The notes below the pieces were generated by a model. That model was not told the DNA's origin, did no database searches, and saw only the letters and a program-made list of their open reading frames with translations. From an uncultured Bacteroidia bacterium (GTDB taxonomy: Bacteria > Bacteroidota > Bacteroidia > Bacteroidales > UBA932): a stretch of 64,000 nucleotides of DNA. Position 1 is the stretch's first letter. Every line of letters starts with the position of its first letter. Made by a program: the position numbers and the translations under genes. Shown here one piece after another: positions 23,954 to 32,406 of this stretch. Location of the stretch: contig CADBYT010000007.1 in the NCBI GenBank assembly GCA_902798975.1, positions 95,559-159,558 of the forward strand. Reading direction: 5' to 3'.

Positions 23954-25198
23954 TTAGTAGAAGACCGTGTTGAAGAAGTCTTCCATCTGACGGGCGTAGG
24001 GGACGCCGAAGCGGCGGAAGGTCTCCTTGGTCCTGCTGTCGGGCTTCCAGTCGTAGTAGGCGTGTACGGCGCCGGGGACGAGGATGTAGTAAGCTTCCTG
24101 GCCGGCGGCCTTGAGGGCTTCGAGGTATTCCCGGTTGGAGGCGTCGTCCACGGTGGTGTCCTCCGTGCCGCGGTTCAGCCAGTGGGGGATCTTGCGCTTG
24201 GAGGCCTTCGGGATGTTGCTGAGCGGTGACACGGCGGCGCGGGCGCCGTCCTCTTTCAAATCCTGGACGAAGCGGTCGATGCTCTTGGCGGAGAAGACGC
24301 CGTAGTTCGGCGCGCAGGCGCGGATGGACTTGAGCAGGGCCTTGCGGGCCTGCTTGGCGCTCATCCTGGCGGGGAGGTAGGTCGGCTTGTATTCGTAGAC
24401 GCCCGGTTTGACGCCGAAACCGCGGTCGCCGATACGCTCGATCATCGTGGCCACGGAGGCGCAGAGATGGCCGCCGGCGCTGTCGCCCGTGACAGCGAGG
24501 CGGTCCGGGTCGAGGCCGTATTCGGCGGCATGCTCGCGGATGTGCATGATGGCGCCGTAGCAGTCCTCGATGAGCTGATTCATGCCGTTGGGCGCGGCGT
24601 CGCCGTCGCGCGTGCCGATCCAGCGGTAGTCGATGCTGAAGGCGACGTATTTCCCGTCGCGGATGAGCGTACGGGCGAGTCCCTTCATCACGTCCTCGCA
24701 GTTCATCTGCCAGCCGCCGCCATGGATGATGACGATGCCAGGCAGGTTCCTGGCGCCGTCGGGGATGAAGGCGTCGTATTTGAGCGGCTTCACGCCCGGC
24801 TGCGCGTAAACGATGTCCGGGATGCAGCGGTAGCCGGCCAGCTCGGCGGGCTCCACGAAGGAGGCGCCGATGAAGATGTCATTGTCCACGACGACGTCGA
24901 ATTCGGGGGTGCCGTATTCGGTGTAGAAGGCGAACATGCCGCGCAGGTCCTTGTAGCCGCATTCGAAGGCATAGCCGGGGTCGGCGGTCGCCTTGATGTG
25001 CAGGACGGTCCCTTTCGGGAAGACGGTCCCTTCGGCAGGATCGACGGCCGGCGTGACGCTCACGCTGCCATGGGTGCATTCGCCGATGCGGACGCGGAAC
25101 GGTCCGTCGGGATTGGAAGCGGAAAAACGGGGTTGCGCGGCCGTGGCCGTGCAGACGAGCGCTGCAAGCGCGGAAAGGAAAAACGTGGGGGTTCTCAT
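23954..25198 (-). CDS. Exported alpha/beta hydrolase (HSL-type esterase)
   Basis: 414 residues. A signal peptide (about 1-21) and a beta-rich N-terminal domain (about 25-135) precede an alpha/beta hydrolase. That domain shows the HGGG oxyanion motif, the nucleophile elbow GDSAGG, Asp in GTEDTTVD and His in VHAYYDW. This is the arrangement of carbohydrate acyl esterases in Bacteroidetes. The start at 25198 lies 5 bases after a TATTTTTG box that faces the oxidoreductase promoter. It may drive umuC transcription too, since the gap to that gene is 5 bases. Confidence 0.85.
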   Translation of the reverse strand: MRTPTFFLSALAALVCTATAAQPRFSASNPDGPFRVRIGECTHGSVSVTPAVDPAEGTVFPKGTVLHIKATADPGYAFECGYKDLRGMFAFYTEYGTPEFDVVVDNDIFIGASFVEPAELAGYRCIPDIVYAQPGVKPLKYDAFIPDGARNLPGIVIIHGGGWQMNCEDVMKGLARTLIRDGKYVAFSIDYRWIGTRDGDAAPNGMNQLIEDCYGAIMHIREHAAEYGLDPDRLAVTGDSAGGHLCASVATMIERIGDRGFGVKPGVYEYKPTYLPARMSAKQARKALLKSIRACAPNYGVFSAKSIDRFVQDLKEDGARAAVSPLSNIPKASKRKIPHWLNRGTEDTTVDDASNREYLEALKAAGQEAYYILVPGAVHAYYDWKPDSRTKETFRRFGVPYARQMEDFFNTVFY

Positions 25199-25203
25199 AT
25201 CTA

Positions 25204-25223
25204 CAAAAATAACGTTATATTTG
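25204..25223. promoter_or_regulatory. Overlapping face-away promoters forming a near-palindrome
   Basis: Minus-strand TATTTTTG (25204-25211) and plus-strand TATATTTG (25216-25223) are separated by four bases. Together they read CAAAAATAACGTTATATTTG, a 20-bp palindrome with one mismatched pair. The two polymerase sites must compete. Confidence 0.7.
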
Positions 25224-25246
25224 TAAATAAACAATTACATACCGTT

Positions 25247-26209
25247 ATGATCAGAATCGCCATCGTCGGGAGCGGCATGATCGTGCCCGATATGCTGAAG
25301 GCCATGCAGACCGTGCAGGGCTACGAAATCGTGGCCATCTGCGCCCGCAGCCTGGAAAAGGCCGGCCGTTTCGGCATCCCGAATCTCTACACCGACTACG
25401 CGGAAATGCTCACCCGCACGGACATCGACTTCGTCTATGTCGCCCTGCCTAATTCGCTCCATTACGGCGCAGCGAAGCAGGCCCTGCTGGCGGGCAAGAA
25501 CGTGCTTTGCGAGAAGCCATTTACCTCGACCGTGGAGCAGGCCGAAGAGCTGTTTGCGCTGGCCCAGGAGCGGGATTTATTCATTTTCGAAGCCATTTCC
25601 AACATCCACCTGCCGAACTTCTTCAAGGTCCGGGAGCTGCTCCCGCAGATCGGCCCCGTGCGCCTGGTGCATGCCGATTACGACGAGCATTTCGGCCGCT
25701 ATGACGAGTACCTCGCGGGCAAGGAACTGCCCGTGTTCACGCAGGAATACGAAGGCGGTGCCCTGCGCGACATCAACATCTACTGTCTGCACATCGTGCT
25801 GGCGCTCTACGGCCGCCCGGACACGGTTTACTATGCCGCCAACAGCTGTGGACGCAACGCCGTAGCCACCTCGGGCGCAGCCACGCTGACCTGGAAGAGC
25901 GGCGTGACGGCCGTCTGTACGGCCTCCATGGACTCCGACGGTTTGCGCGGCTTCTTCTTTCAGGGCGAGAAGGGCGCCATCCGCGTCCACGGCCTGCCGA
26001 ATTTCTTCACGAAGGTGGACCTGATGCTGCCCGGACAGGCGATGCAGTCCTTCGAACTGAACCGCTACGAGCACCGGCTCTGCCACCAACTGGAGGTCTA
26101 CCGCGACATCTTCCTTGCCCGCGACCGCAAGGCGCAGGAAGCGCTCCAGGCGCAGACAATGCTGATCATGGACACGATCGTGCGTCTCGAACAATCCATG
26201 CCGCAGTAA
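25247..26209 (+). CDS. Gfo/Idh/MocA-family oxidoreductase
   Basis: 320 residues. The Rossmann motif is GSGMIVP with the adjacent AICARS strand end; the catalytic-site motif is CEKPF, and the C-terminal domain has GGALRDINIYCLH. It is an NAD(P)-dependent sugar or inositol dehydrogenase-like enzyme with no clear substrate. Four bases separate it from the peptidase gene, so they are co-transcribed. Confidence 0.9.
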   Translation: MIRIAIVGSGMIVPDMLKAMQTVQGYEIVAICARSLEKAGRFGIPNLYTDYAEMLTRTDIDFVYVALPNSLHYGAAKQALLAGKNVLCEKPFTSTVEQAEELFALAQERDLFIFEAISNIHLPNFFKVRELLPQIGPVRLVHADYDEHFGRYDEYLAGKELPVFTQEYEGGALRDINIYCLHIVLALYGRPDTVYYAANSCGRNAVATSGAATLTWKSGVTAVCTASMDSDGLRGFFFQGEKGAIRVHGLPNFFTKVDLMLPGQAMQSFELNRYEHRLCHQLEVYRDIFLARDRKAQEALQAQTMLIMDTIVRLEQSMPQ

Positions 26210-26213
26210 GCCG

Positions 26214-26828
26214 ATGCGTGCGCTGACCCTCCTGCTGAGCTGCCTGATGCTCATGGCGTTCCGGCCCGTTTTCACGGCGGAGCCCATTCCACCGCAGGTG
26301 GAGGCCCGCATGCGCGGAAGCAGCTACCCGGACGGGGCGACGGTCAGCCTGGGCGAATTGCGCTACCTGCGTCTGTCCTACTATGATTTCAACGGCGTGC
26401 CGCAGACCGGGGAAATGGTCTGCAATGCCGCCATCGCGCAGGACCTGCTGGAGATCTTCCAGGCCCTCTACGAGGCGGAATATCCCATCAGGAGCATACG
26501 CCTGGTGGACGATTTCGGGGCGTCGGACGACGCCTCCATGCTGGCGGACAACACCTCCTGCTTCAATTATCGCCTGGTTCCGGGGCAGGGGAATCTGTCC
26601 CGGCATGCGCTGGGCATGGCGGTGGACGTGAATCCCTTCGAGAATCCCTATATCGACACGAAGGGGGTGATCCGGCCGCCGGAAGCGGCGCAATATGCCG
26701 ACCGCTCCCGGGATTTCCCGCACAAAATCGACCGGCAGGACCTCTGCTGCCGCCTCTTTCTCGAGCACGGATTTATGTGGGGCGGGGGATGGGCCCGCTC
26801 GAAAGACTACCAGCACTTCCAGAAATGA
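26214..26828 (+). CDS. M15-family peptidase (D,D- or L,D-carboxypeptidase-like)
   Basis: 204 residues with a signal peptide (about 1-22). Zinc ligands fit the M15 pattern SRHALGMAVDVNP (His and Asp) and the C-terminal KDYQHFQK (His). The middle part (IRLVDDFGASDDASMLADN) is typical of the M15C subfamily. It probably cleaves peptidoglycan stem peptides in the periplasm. Confidence 0.85.
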   Translation: MRALTLLLSCLMLMAFRPVFTAEPIPPQVEARMRGSSYPDGATVSLGELRYLRLSYYDFNGVPQTGEMVCNAAIAQDLLEIFQALYEAEYPIRSIRLVDDFGASDDASMLADNTSCFNYRLVPGQGNLSRHALGMAVDVNPFENPYIDTKGVIRPPEAAQYADRSRDFPHKIDRQDLCCRLFLEHGFMWGGGWARSKDYQHFQK

Positions 26829-26883
26829 ATCAGAAATTGAAGAACTTGGAACAAGGCGGACAATGAATCCGGAAATAATCACG

Positions 26884-26891
26884 TACCTTTG
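26884..26891 (+). promoter_or_regulatory. Bacteroidetes -7 box for the GH9 gene
   Basis: TACCTTTG, full consensus, 31 bases upstream of the ATG at 26923. Confidence 0.6.
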
Positions 26892-26922
26892 AAAAAAGTG
26901 TAAATCCACATTAATAACCGTT

Positions 26923-29454
26923 ATGAGAACCCCCTTTTTGTTATTCCTCCCTCTGCTGGCGCTGGCGGCCTGTTCCCAGCCGGCCGGCTCTGACCTGAAA
27001 CTCAATGACCTGGAGTATTTCGAGCGCCAGGGCGTGAACGTGCTGGTCTACAGCAACACGTTCTCCGGCGGCTTCAACGACGAGAAGAACTCCGGCATTG
27101 AGATTATCCACCATGGTGTCCGCACGGTCCAGGGCGGCGCCGTGCGCCTGTCCAACACCCCTGAGCAGTGGGACCTGGTCCCTGAGACGACGGTGCGCAA
27201 CGTGAACCGCGAGGAAGGCTCCATCGAGGTGGACCTGCGCTATCCGCACTATGATTTCGAATCCCGCGTGAAGGTGACCGCCGTCGGCAAGGCCGTCCGG
27301 ATCGATGTCTTCCTGGACAAGCCTGTCCCCGCCGAGTTGGAGGGCGACGCCGGTTTCAACCTGGAATTCCTGCCTTCCCAGTACTGGAACAAGGCTTATG
27401 TGATGGACGGCAAGGCAAACCGTTTCCCGCGCTACACCGCCAGTTTGACCACCACGCGTCCCAACGAGGAGAAGGTCTATCAGTACAAGGGCTACAAGAC
27501 CTATGATGACCGCGGAACGGGCCGTTTCGTGGATCCGCTCCCGCTCTCGACCGGACACGAGCTCATCGTGGCGCCGGACGATCCGTCCCGCCTGATCAAG
27601 ATCACCAGCGAGGATGCCGAGCTGAACCTCTACGACGGCCGCCTGCTGGCGCAGAACGGCTGGTATGTGCTGCGCAGCCTGCTGCCCGTCGGCAAGACCG
27701 GCAAGGTGCTGAGCTGGACCGTGGAGCCGAACGCCATCCCCGGCTGGACGCGCGAACCGAACGTGGGCTTCTCGCAGGTGGGCTACCTGCCCGGCCAGCG
27801 GAAGGTGGCGGTCATCGAGCTGGACAAGCTCGACAAGCCGCGCGCTACGGCCGAGGTCTGGAAGGTAAAGGAGGACGGCACCACCGCCCGCGCCTTCTCC
27901 GGCCCGGTAAAGGCCTGGGGTATGTACTACAAGTACAATTACGTCAAATTCGACTTCAGCGACGTCCGGGAGCCGGGCGTGTATTTCCTGAAATACGGCG
28001 ATGTGCAGACCAACGACTTCATCATCGGGGATGACGTGCTGGACCGCATCACGGATGCCACGAGCGATGTCTGGATCCCGATCCACATGAACCACATGAT
28101 GGTCAACGAGGCCTACCGCATCTGGCACGGCGAGCCCTTCAAGGAGGGCTACCTGCAGGCTCCGGCCAATACCGACCATTTTGACCTGCACAGCCAGGGC
28201 CCGATCGACACCAAGTACAAGGCCTACCAGCTGATCCCGGGCCTGAACGTGGGCGGCTTCTTCGACGCCGGCGACTTCGATATCGAAACGGGCTCCAATA
28301 TCAGCGTGGTGCAGAACCTTGTCTCCGACTGGGAGCGTTTCAAGCCTATGCGCGACGAAACCTTCGTCAGCGAGGAGCAGCGCTATGTGGACCTGCACCG
28401 TCCGGACGGTGTTCCTGACGTGCTGCAGTATATCGAGCACGGTGTGCTGAATCTGGTGGCCCAGGCCGAGAATATCGGCCACATGTCCCAGACGCTGTCC
28501 AATTCCGTGCTGGACAACTACCACCACCTTGGCGACGCCGCAGCCATCACGGACGGCCTGCACTACGACCCGCGCCTGAAGCCGTACCAGAAGTCTGCGG
28601 ACGGCAAGTCCAGCGGTACGCCGGACGACATGTGGGCGTTCACGACCCGCAATCCCGGCCTGGACCTCCAGGCGGCCACGATGTTTGCGGCGGCCAGCCG
28701 CGCCCTGACCGGCTACAATGACGACCTTGCGAAGCGCGCCCTCACCCAGTCCAAGCGCCTGATGAAGGAGGGGACCGAACTGCTCGCGAAGAGCCCGATG
28801 GGTGCGCGTATGCGCGGCCGCGGGGGCTTCGGTAACATGTCCACGAACCTGCAACTGTACGTCTGCACGGGCGAGCAGCACTATCTCGACGACTTCCAGC
28901 AGCAGATCTGGCCGGCGCTTGACCGGGGTGTGGAATTTTCCATCCAGCCGGCCCTCGACGCCATTCCGTACCTGGACGAGGCCTACAAGGAGCGCCTGCG
29001 CCCGTATGTGGAGCAGTACAAGCAGTACCTCGACAGTCTGGAGTTCGACAATCCTTACGGCGTGCCCATCGGAAAGGGCAACTGGGCTTCCAGCGGCTCC
29101 GTCGTGAGCTTCGGCACCACGGCCAGCTTCGCGAGCAAGTATTATCCGGACATCGTCAGCCCCGAGTATGCACTCAAGGCCGCCGGATACATGTTCGGCT
29201 GCCACCCGTACCACAACTTCTCGCTGGTCGCCGCCGTCGGTGCCACGCGCCCGAAGCAGGTCTTCTACGGTAACAACCGGGCGGACTTCTCCTTTATCCC
29301 GGGCAATGTCGCTCCCGGCGTGCTGTTCCGTCATCCCGACCATTTCGAGAACTTCGACGACTGGCCGTTCCTGTGGGGACAGAACGAAGGTACGATCGCC
29401 GGCAATACGTCCTACCTGATCTTTGGCGCCGCGCTGCAGAACCTGGTGCGTTAG
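26923..29454 (+). CDS. Glycoside hydrolase family 9 lipoprotein (endoglucanase-like)
   Basis: 843 residues. The lipobox is LALAAC. An N-terminal beta-domain of about 260 residues precedes a CelD_N Ig-like domain (VGFSQVGYLPGQRKVAV) and the GH9 catalytic domain. The nucleophile-side acid pair is DAGD (448-451), the HxY-type substrate loop is GCHPYHNFSL, and the catalytic acid is E822 in GQNEGTIAGN. Substrates of the family are beta-1,4-glucans, including cellulose, mixed-linkage glucan and xyloglucan. No SusCD pair is near. It is closed by a strong terminator. Confidence 0.92.
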   Translation: MRTPFLLFLPLLALAACSQPAGSDLKLNDLEYFERQGVNVLVYSNTFSGGFNDEKNSGIEIIHHGVRTVQGGAVRLSNTPEQWDLVPETTVRNVNREEGSIEVDLRYPHYDFESRVKVTAVGKAVRIDVFLDKPVPAELEGDAGFNLEFLPSQYWNKAYVMDGKANRFPRYTASLTTTRPNEEKVYQYKGYKTYDDRGTGRFVDPLPLSTGHELIVAPDDPSRLIKITSEDAELNLYDGRLLAQNGWYVLRSLLPVGKTGKVLSWTVEPNAIPGWTREPNVGFSQVGYLPGQRKVAVIELDKLDKPRATAEVWKVKEDGTTARAFSGPVKAWGMYYKYNYVKFDFSDVREPGVYFLKYGDVQTNDFIIGDDVLDRITDATSDVWIPIHMNHMMVNEAYRIWHGEPFKEGYLQAPANTDHFDLHSQGPIDTKYKAYQLIPGLNVGGFFDAGDFDIETGSNISVVQNLVSDWERFKPMRDETFVSEEQRYVDLHRPDGVPDVLQYIEHGVLNLVAQAENIGHMSQTLSNSVLDNYHHLGDAAAITDGLHYDPRLKPYQKSADGKSSGTPDDMWAFTTRNPGLDLQAATMFAAASRALTGYNDDLAKRALTQSKRLMKEGTELLAKSPMGARMRGRGGFGNMSTNLQLYVCTGEQHYLDDFQQQIWPALDRGVEFSIQPALDAIPYLDEAYKERLRPYVEQYKQYLDSLEFDNPYGVPIGKGNWASSGSVVSFGTTASFASKYYPDIVSPEYALKAAGYMFGCHPYHNFSLVAAVGATRPKQVFYGNNRADFSFIPGNVAPGVLFRHPDHFENFDDWPFLWGQNEGTIAGNTSYLIFGAALQNLVR

Positions 29455-29466
29455 TATTTTTCGGTT

Positions 29467-29504
29467 AAAAATGCGGGTTGTTCTTCCGGACAATCCGCAT
29501 TTTT
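29467..29504 (+). terminator. Intrinsic terminator after the GH9 gene
   Basis: AAAAATGCGG (29467-29476) pairs perfectly with CCGCATTTTT (29495-29504). The inner arms TTG/CAA extend the stem, and a T-rich run follows. The A-tract on the other side suggests it could also work in reverse. Confidence 0.85.
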
Positions 29505-29506
29505 CT

Positions 29507-29514
29507 TATTTTTG
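29507..29514 (+). promoter_or_regulatory. Bacteroidetes -7 box for the first signalling module
   Basis: TATTTTTG just after the terminator, 19 bases before the ATG at 29534. Confidence 0.55.
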
Positions 29515-29533
29515 TGGTACTTAACCCATTGTA

Positions 29534-30475
29534 ATGTTTAAGAAACTGCTCTCCCTGACGCTCTTCCTGGTCCCGTGGCTCCTGTGTGCGCAGGATCATA
29601 CCTTTGTCTTTACCCCTCAGTGGACGACCCAGGCCCAGTTTGCCGGTTATTATGTCGCCCAGGAGAAAGGATTCTATGAAGAAGAGGGTGTCAAAGTGCA
29701 GATCGTTCATCCTTCCGCTTCCCAGTCCGCTGCGGAGCGCATCCGGACGGGCCAGAGCCAGGCCACGACGCTCACGCTCGCGCAGGCCCTGGAAGTCATC
29801 GACAAAGGTACCCCGCTCGTCAATATCCTGCAGACCTCCATGAACAATGGACTTGTGATCGTGTCCCGCCGCGGCAAGGACCCGCTCAAGCAGCATGGCG
29901 CCCGCGTGGGTATCTGGAATGCCGGTTTTGGTCAGATGGCTATCTGCCTGAACGAGATCGAGCACCTCGGCTACGAGTGGGTCCGCTTCGTCGATAATGT
30001 CACGCTCTTTGTCTCCGGTGCCCTGGATGCCACGCTGGCGATGAGCTACAATGAGTATTACCAGCTGCTCCAGACCGGCATGGAATTGACCGAAGAGAAC
30101 GTGTACCGTTTCCGCAACCACGGCTACAATGTTCAGGAAGACGGCGTCTACATGACGCTGGACGCATATCGCCGGCAGAAAGAGGATGCGGAGCGCTTTG
30201 CCCGTGCCAGCCGTCACGGCTGGGAATGGGCGGCAGCGCATCCGGAAGAGACCCTGGATATCGTGATGGAATACGTACGACGCGACCACATCGCCACCAA
30301 CCGTGTCCTGCAGGGACTGATGCTCGAGGAAATCCTCCGCCTCCAGATCGACCGGGAGTCCGGCGAGCGCGAATTCCGCCTGCGTCCCGATATGGTGGGC
30401 CTGGCGAGCAGCCTGATGACCCGGTGCGGCATGCTGAAGCGGCCGATAACCTATGAAGAAATGATTGTCCGATGA
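29534..30475 (+). CDS. NMT1/THI5-like periplasmic binding protein, module 1
   Basis: 313 residues. A signal peptide is cleaved after CAQ; there is no lipobox. The domain starts FTPQWTTQAQFAGYYVAQEKGFYEEEGV, the standard opening of NMT1/THI5-like binding proteins that recognise thiamine-pyrimidine precursors and related compounds. The hinge sequence LDATLAMSYNEYYQ is shared with the paralogue at 36852. No permease or ATPase gene is near. Its stop overlaps the start of the phosphatase gene by four bases, so the binding protein is probably the ligand receptor for that sensor. Confidence 0.85.
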   Translation: MFKKLLSLTLFLVPWLLCAQDHTFVFTPQWTTQAQFAGYYVAQEKGFYEEEGVKVQIVHPSASQSAAERIRTGQSQATTLTLAQALEVIDKGTPLVNILQTSMNNGLVIVSRRGKDPLKQHGARVGIWNAGFGQMAICLNEIEHLGYEWVRFVDNVTLFVSGALDATLAMSYNEYYQLLQTGMELTEENVYRFRNHGYNVQEDGVYMTLDAYRRQKEDAERFARASRHGWEWAAAHPEETLDIVMEYVRRDHIATNRVLQGLMLEEILRLQIDRESGEREFRLRPDMVGLASSLMTRCGMLKRPITYEEMIVR

Positions 30476-32406
30476 TAGAGATCAGGAAATTCACCGGGCG
30501 CTCGCTGGCCGCCCGTCTCAGCAGCATCGTTGTCTCCCTGGCGGCGCTCATCTTCGTCGCTGCGCTGACGTATCTTTTCCTGGAGTCGCGCCGGACTGTC
30601 AAGCGGGAAGCCATCGAACATGCCACCCAGCTGCTGGACAACACCGTGATGCGCGTCAACAACATTCTGGACAACTGTATTATTGCTGCGGACAACGTCG
30701 ACTGGCTGGTATACCGCCATCTCGACGATCCCGACGCGATGTATGACCTGGGCCGCAACGTGCTGCTGAACAACCCGGAACTTCACGGCTGTTCCATCTC
30801 GTTCCGGCCGGATTTCTTCCCGGAGAAAGGGCGTTATTATTCCATTTTCTCCTTCGTGGAAAACGGTACGGTCTATTCCGAGCAGGAGGGCGATGACGAG
30901 TATCAATATTTCTACATGGACTGGTACCAGCTGCCGCGCCTGCTCAACCAGCCCTGCTGGACGGAGCCTTACATGGACGTGGATCAGCAGACCCAGTCCG
31001 CCGAGATGGTCACGTCCTATTGCAAACCCCTGATCGGGGATGACGGTGAGTTTATCGGCAGTCTGTCCGTGGACCTGTCCCTGGCCTGGTTGTCCGAGAC
31101 CATTTCCTCGGTGAAGCCGTATCCGCATTCCTACAGCGTCGTGCTGGGCCGCGGCGGCACCTACCTGGTGCATCCCGATCCGGAGCGGCTGTTGTACCAG
31201 ACGATTTTTACCGAGACGCTGGTCAATCCGAATCCGGCCGTCAGCGACCTCGGACATGCCATGGTGAACGGGGAAGAGGGGATGTGCCAAATCGTTATCG
31301 ACGGGGTGAAGAACTATGTCTTCTACAAGCCGGTCAAGACGACGAGCTGGAGCGTGGCCATCGTCTGCCCGGAGAAGGATATCTTCGGCGGATTCGGCCA
31401 TTTGCAGCGTATCGTGCTGGCCATCGTGTTCGTGGGCCTGCTGCTGACTTTCATCGGTTGTACAAAGTTGATTTCCAGGGAGTTGATCCCGCTTCGCCGT
31501 CTGGCGGACCAGACGGATACGATTGCCGCCGGCCGCTTCAACGAGCCCCTCCCGGAGCCCAGGCATGACGATGAGATCGGACAGCTGACCCGTTCGTTCG
31601 GGAACATGCAGTCTTCCCTGGTTACCTATATCGACGAACTAACGGAGACGACCGCCAGCCAGGAACGTATCGAGGGCGAGCTTCGTATTGCCCGGGAGAT
31701 CCAGATGGCGATGGTGCCCCGCGTGTTCCCGCCGTTTCCGAACCGTAAGGAGATAGACTTGTACGCGTCCATGACGCCGGCAAAGGAAGTCGGCGGCGAC
31801 CTGTATGACTATCTGATCATCCGGAACACGTTGTATTTCTGCGTCGGCGACGTCAGCGGCAAGGGTGTTCCCGGAAGCCTGGTGATGGCCGTGACCCGGA
31901 ATGTCTTCCGGGTGATACTGCACCAGATCATCTCTCCGGCCAAGGTTGCGCGCGTGATCAACGAGACCGTTGCGGCCGACAACGAACAGATGATGTTCAT
32001 GACCATGTTCATCGGTGCCATCGACCTGGAGACCGGCAGGATGGAATTCTGCAACTGCGGACACAATCCTCCCGTGGTCTTCCCGGACGGGAAGGCCCGT
32101 TTCATGGACATCAAGCCCAACACGCCGCTGGGTGTCGACGCCGACTGGGAGTTCGAGGGCGAAGTGATCGAGGATATCCGGGAGACGCCGTTCCTGTTCT
32201 ACACGGACGGTCTCAACGAGGCGGAAAATCACGTGCATGCCCAGTTCGGCAACGACCGTATCCTGAAGGTGCTCAATGCGGCACCGTTCGTGTCCGCGCA
32301 GGAAACCATTAAGCGCATGGAAACGGCCCTCGCCGCCTTTGTGGACGGTGCGGAAGCCAGTGACGATCTGACGATGCTCTGCCTGAAGATATCGAAGAAG
32401 GCCTAA
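30472..32406 (+). CDS. dCache-HAMP-PP2C (SpoIIE-type) sensor phosphatase, module 1
   Basis: 644 residues. TM1 (about 15-38) is followed by an extracellular double-Cache domain (about 40-300, with EPYMDVDQQ and GSLSVDLSLAWL), TM2 (about 315-335) and HAMP. A short coiled linker (REIQMAMVPRVFPPFP) precedes the PP2C phosphatase with metal-binding KEVGGDLYD, GDVSGKG, YTDGLNEAEN and SDDLTML. PP2C phosphatases of this type dephosphorylate STAS antagonists in partner-switching systems; no such partner is in the window. It overlaps the binding-protein gene by 4 bases. Confidence 0.9.
   Translation: MIEIRKFTGRSLAARLSSIVVSLAALIFVAALTYLFLESRRTVKREAIEHATQLLDNTVMRVNNILDNCIIAADNVDWLVYRHLDDPDAMYDLGRNVLLNNPELHGCSISFRPDFFPEKGRYYSIFSFVENGTVYSEQEGDDEYQYFYMDWYQLPRLLNQPCWTEPYMDVDQQTQSAEMVTSYCKPLIGDDGEFIGSLSVDLSLAWLSETISSVKPYPHSYSVVLGRGGTYLVHPDPERLLYQTIFTETLVNPNPAVSDLGHAMVNGEEGMCQIVIDGVKNYVFYKPVKTTSWSVAIVCPEKDIFGGFGHLQRIVLAIVFVGLLLTFIGCTKLISRELIPLRRLADQTDTIAAGRFNEPLPEPRHDDEIGQLTRSFGNMQSSLVTYIDELTETTASQERIEGELRIAREIQMAMVPRVFPPFPNRKEIDLYASMTPAKEVGGDLYDYLIIRNTLYFCVGDVSGKGVPGSLVMAVTRNVFRVILHQIISPAKVARVINETVAADNEQMMFMTMFIGAIDLETGRMEFCNCGHNPPVVFPDGKARFMDIKPNTPLGVDADWEFEGEVIEDIRETPFLFYTDGLNEAENHVHAQFGNDRILKVLNAAPFVSAQETIKRMETALAAFVDGAEASDDLTMLCLKISKKA

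Noticed and set aside
26941-29493. Very long antisense open frame (about 850 codons) opposite the GH9 gene
   Set aside because: High GC and codon bias of GH9 keep the opposite frame open; its translation is low-complexity and has no domain, and it lacks a promoter box.
29534-30475. Binding protein as part of an ABC importer
   Set aside because: No permease or ATPase gene exists in the window, and the partner is a sensor phosphatase in both copies.
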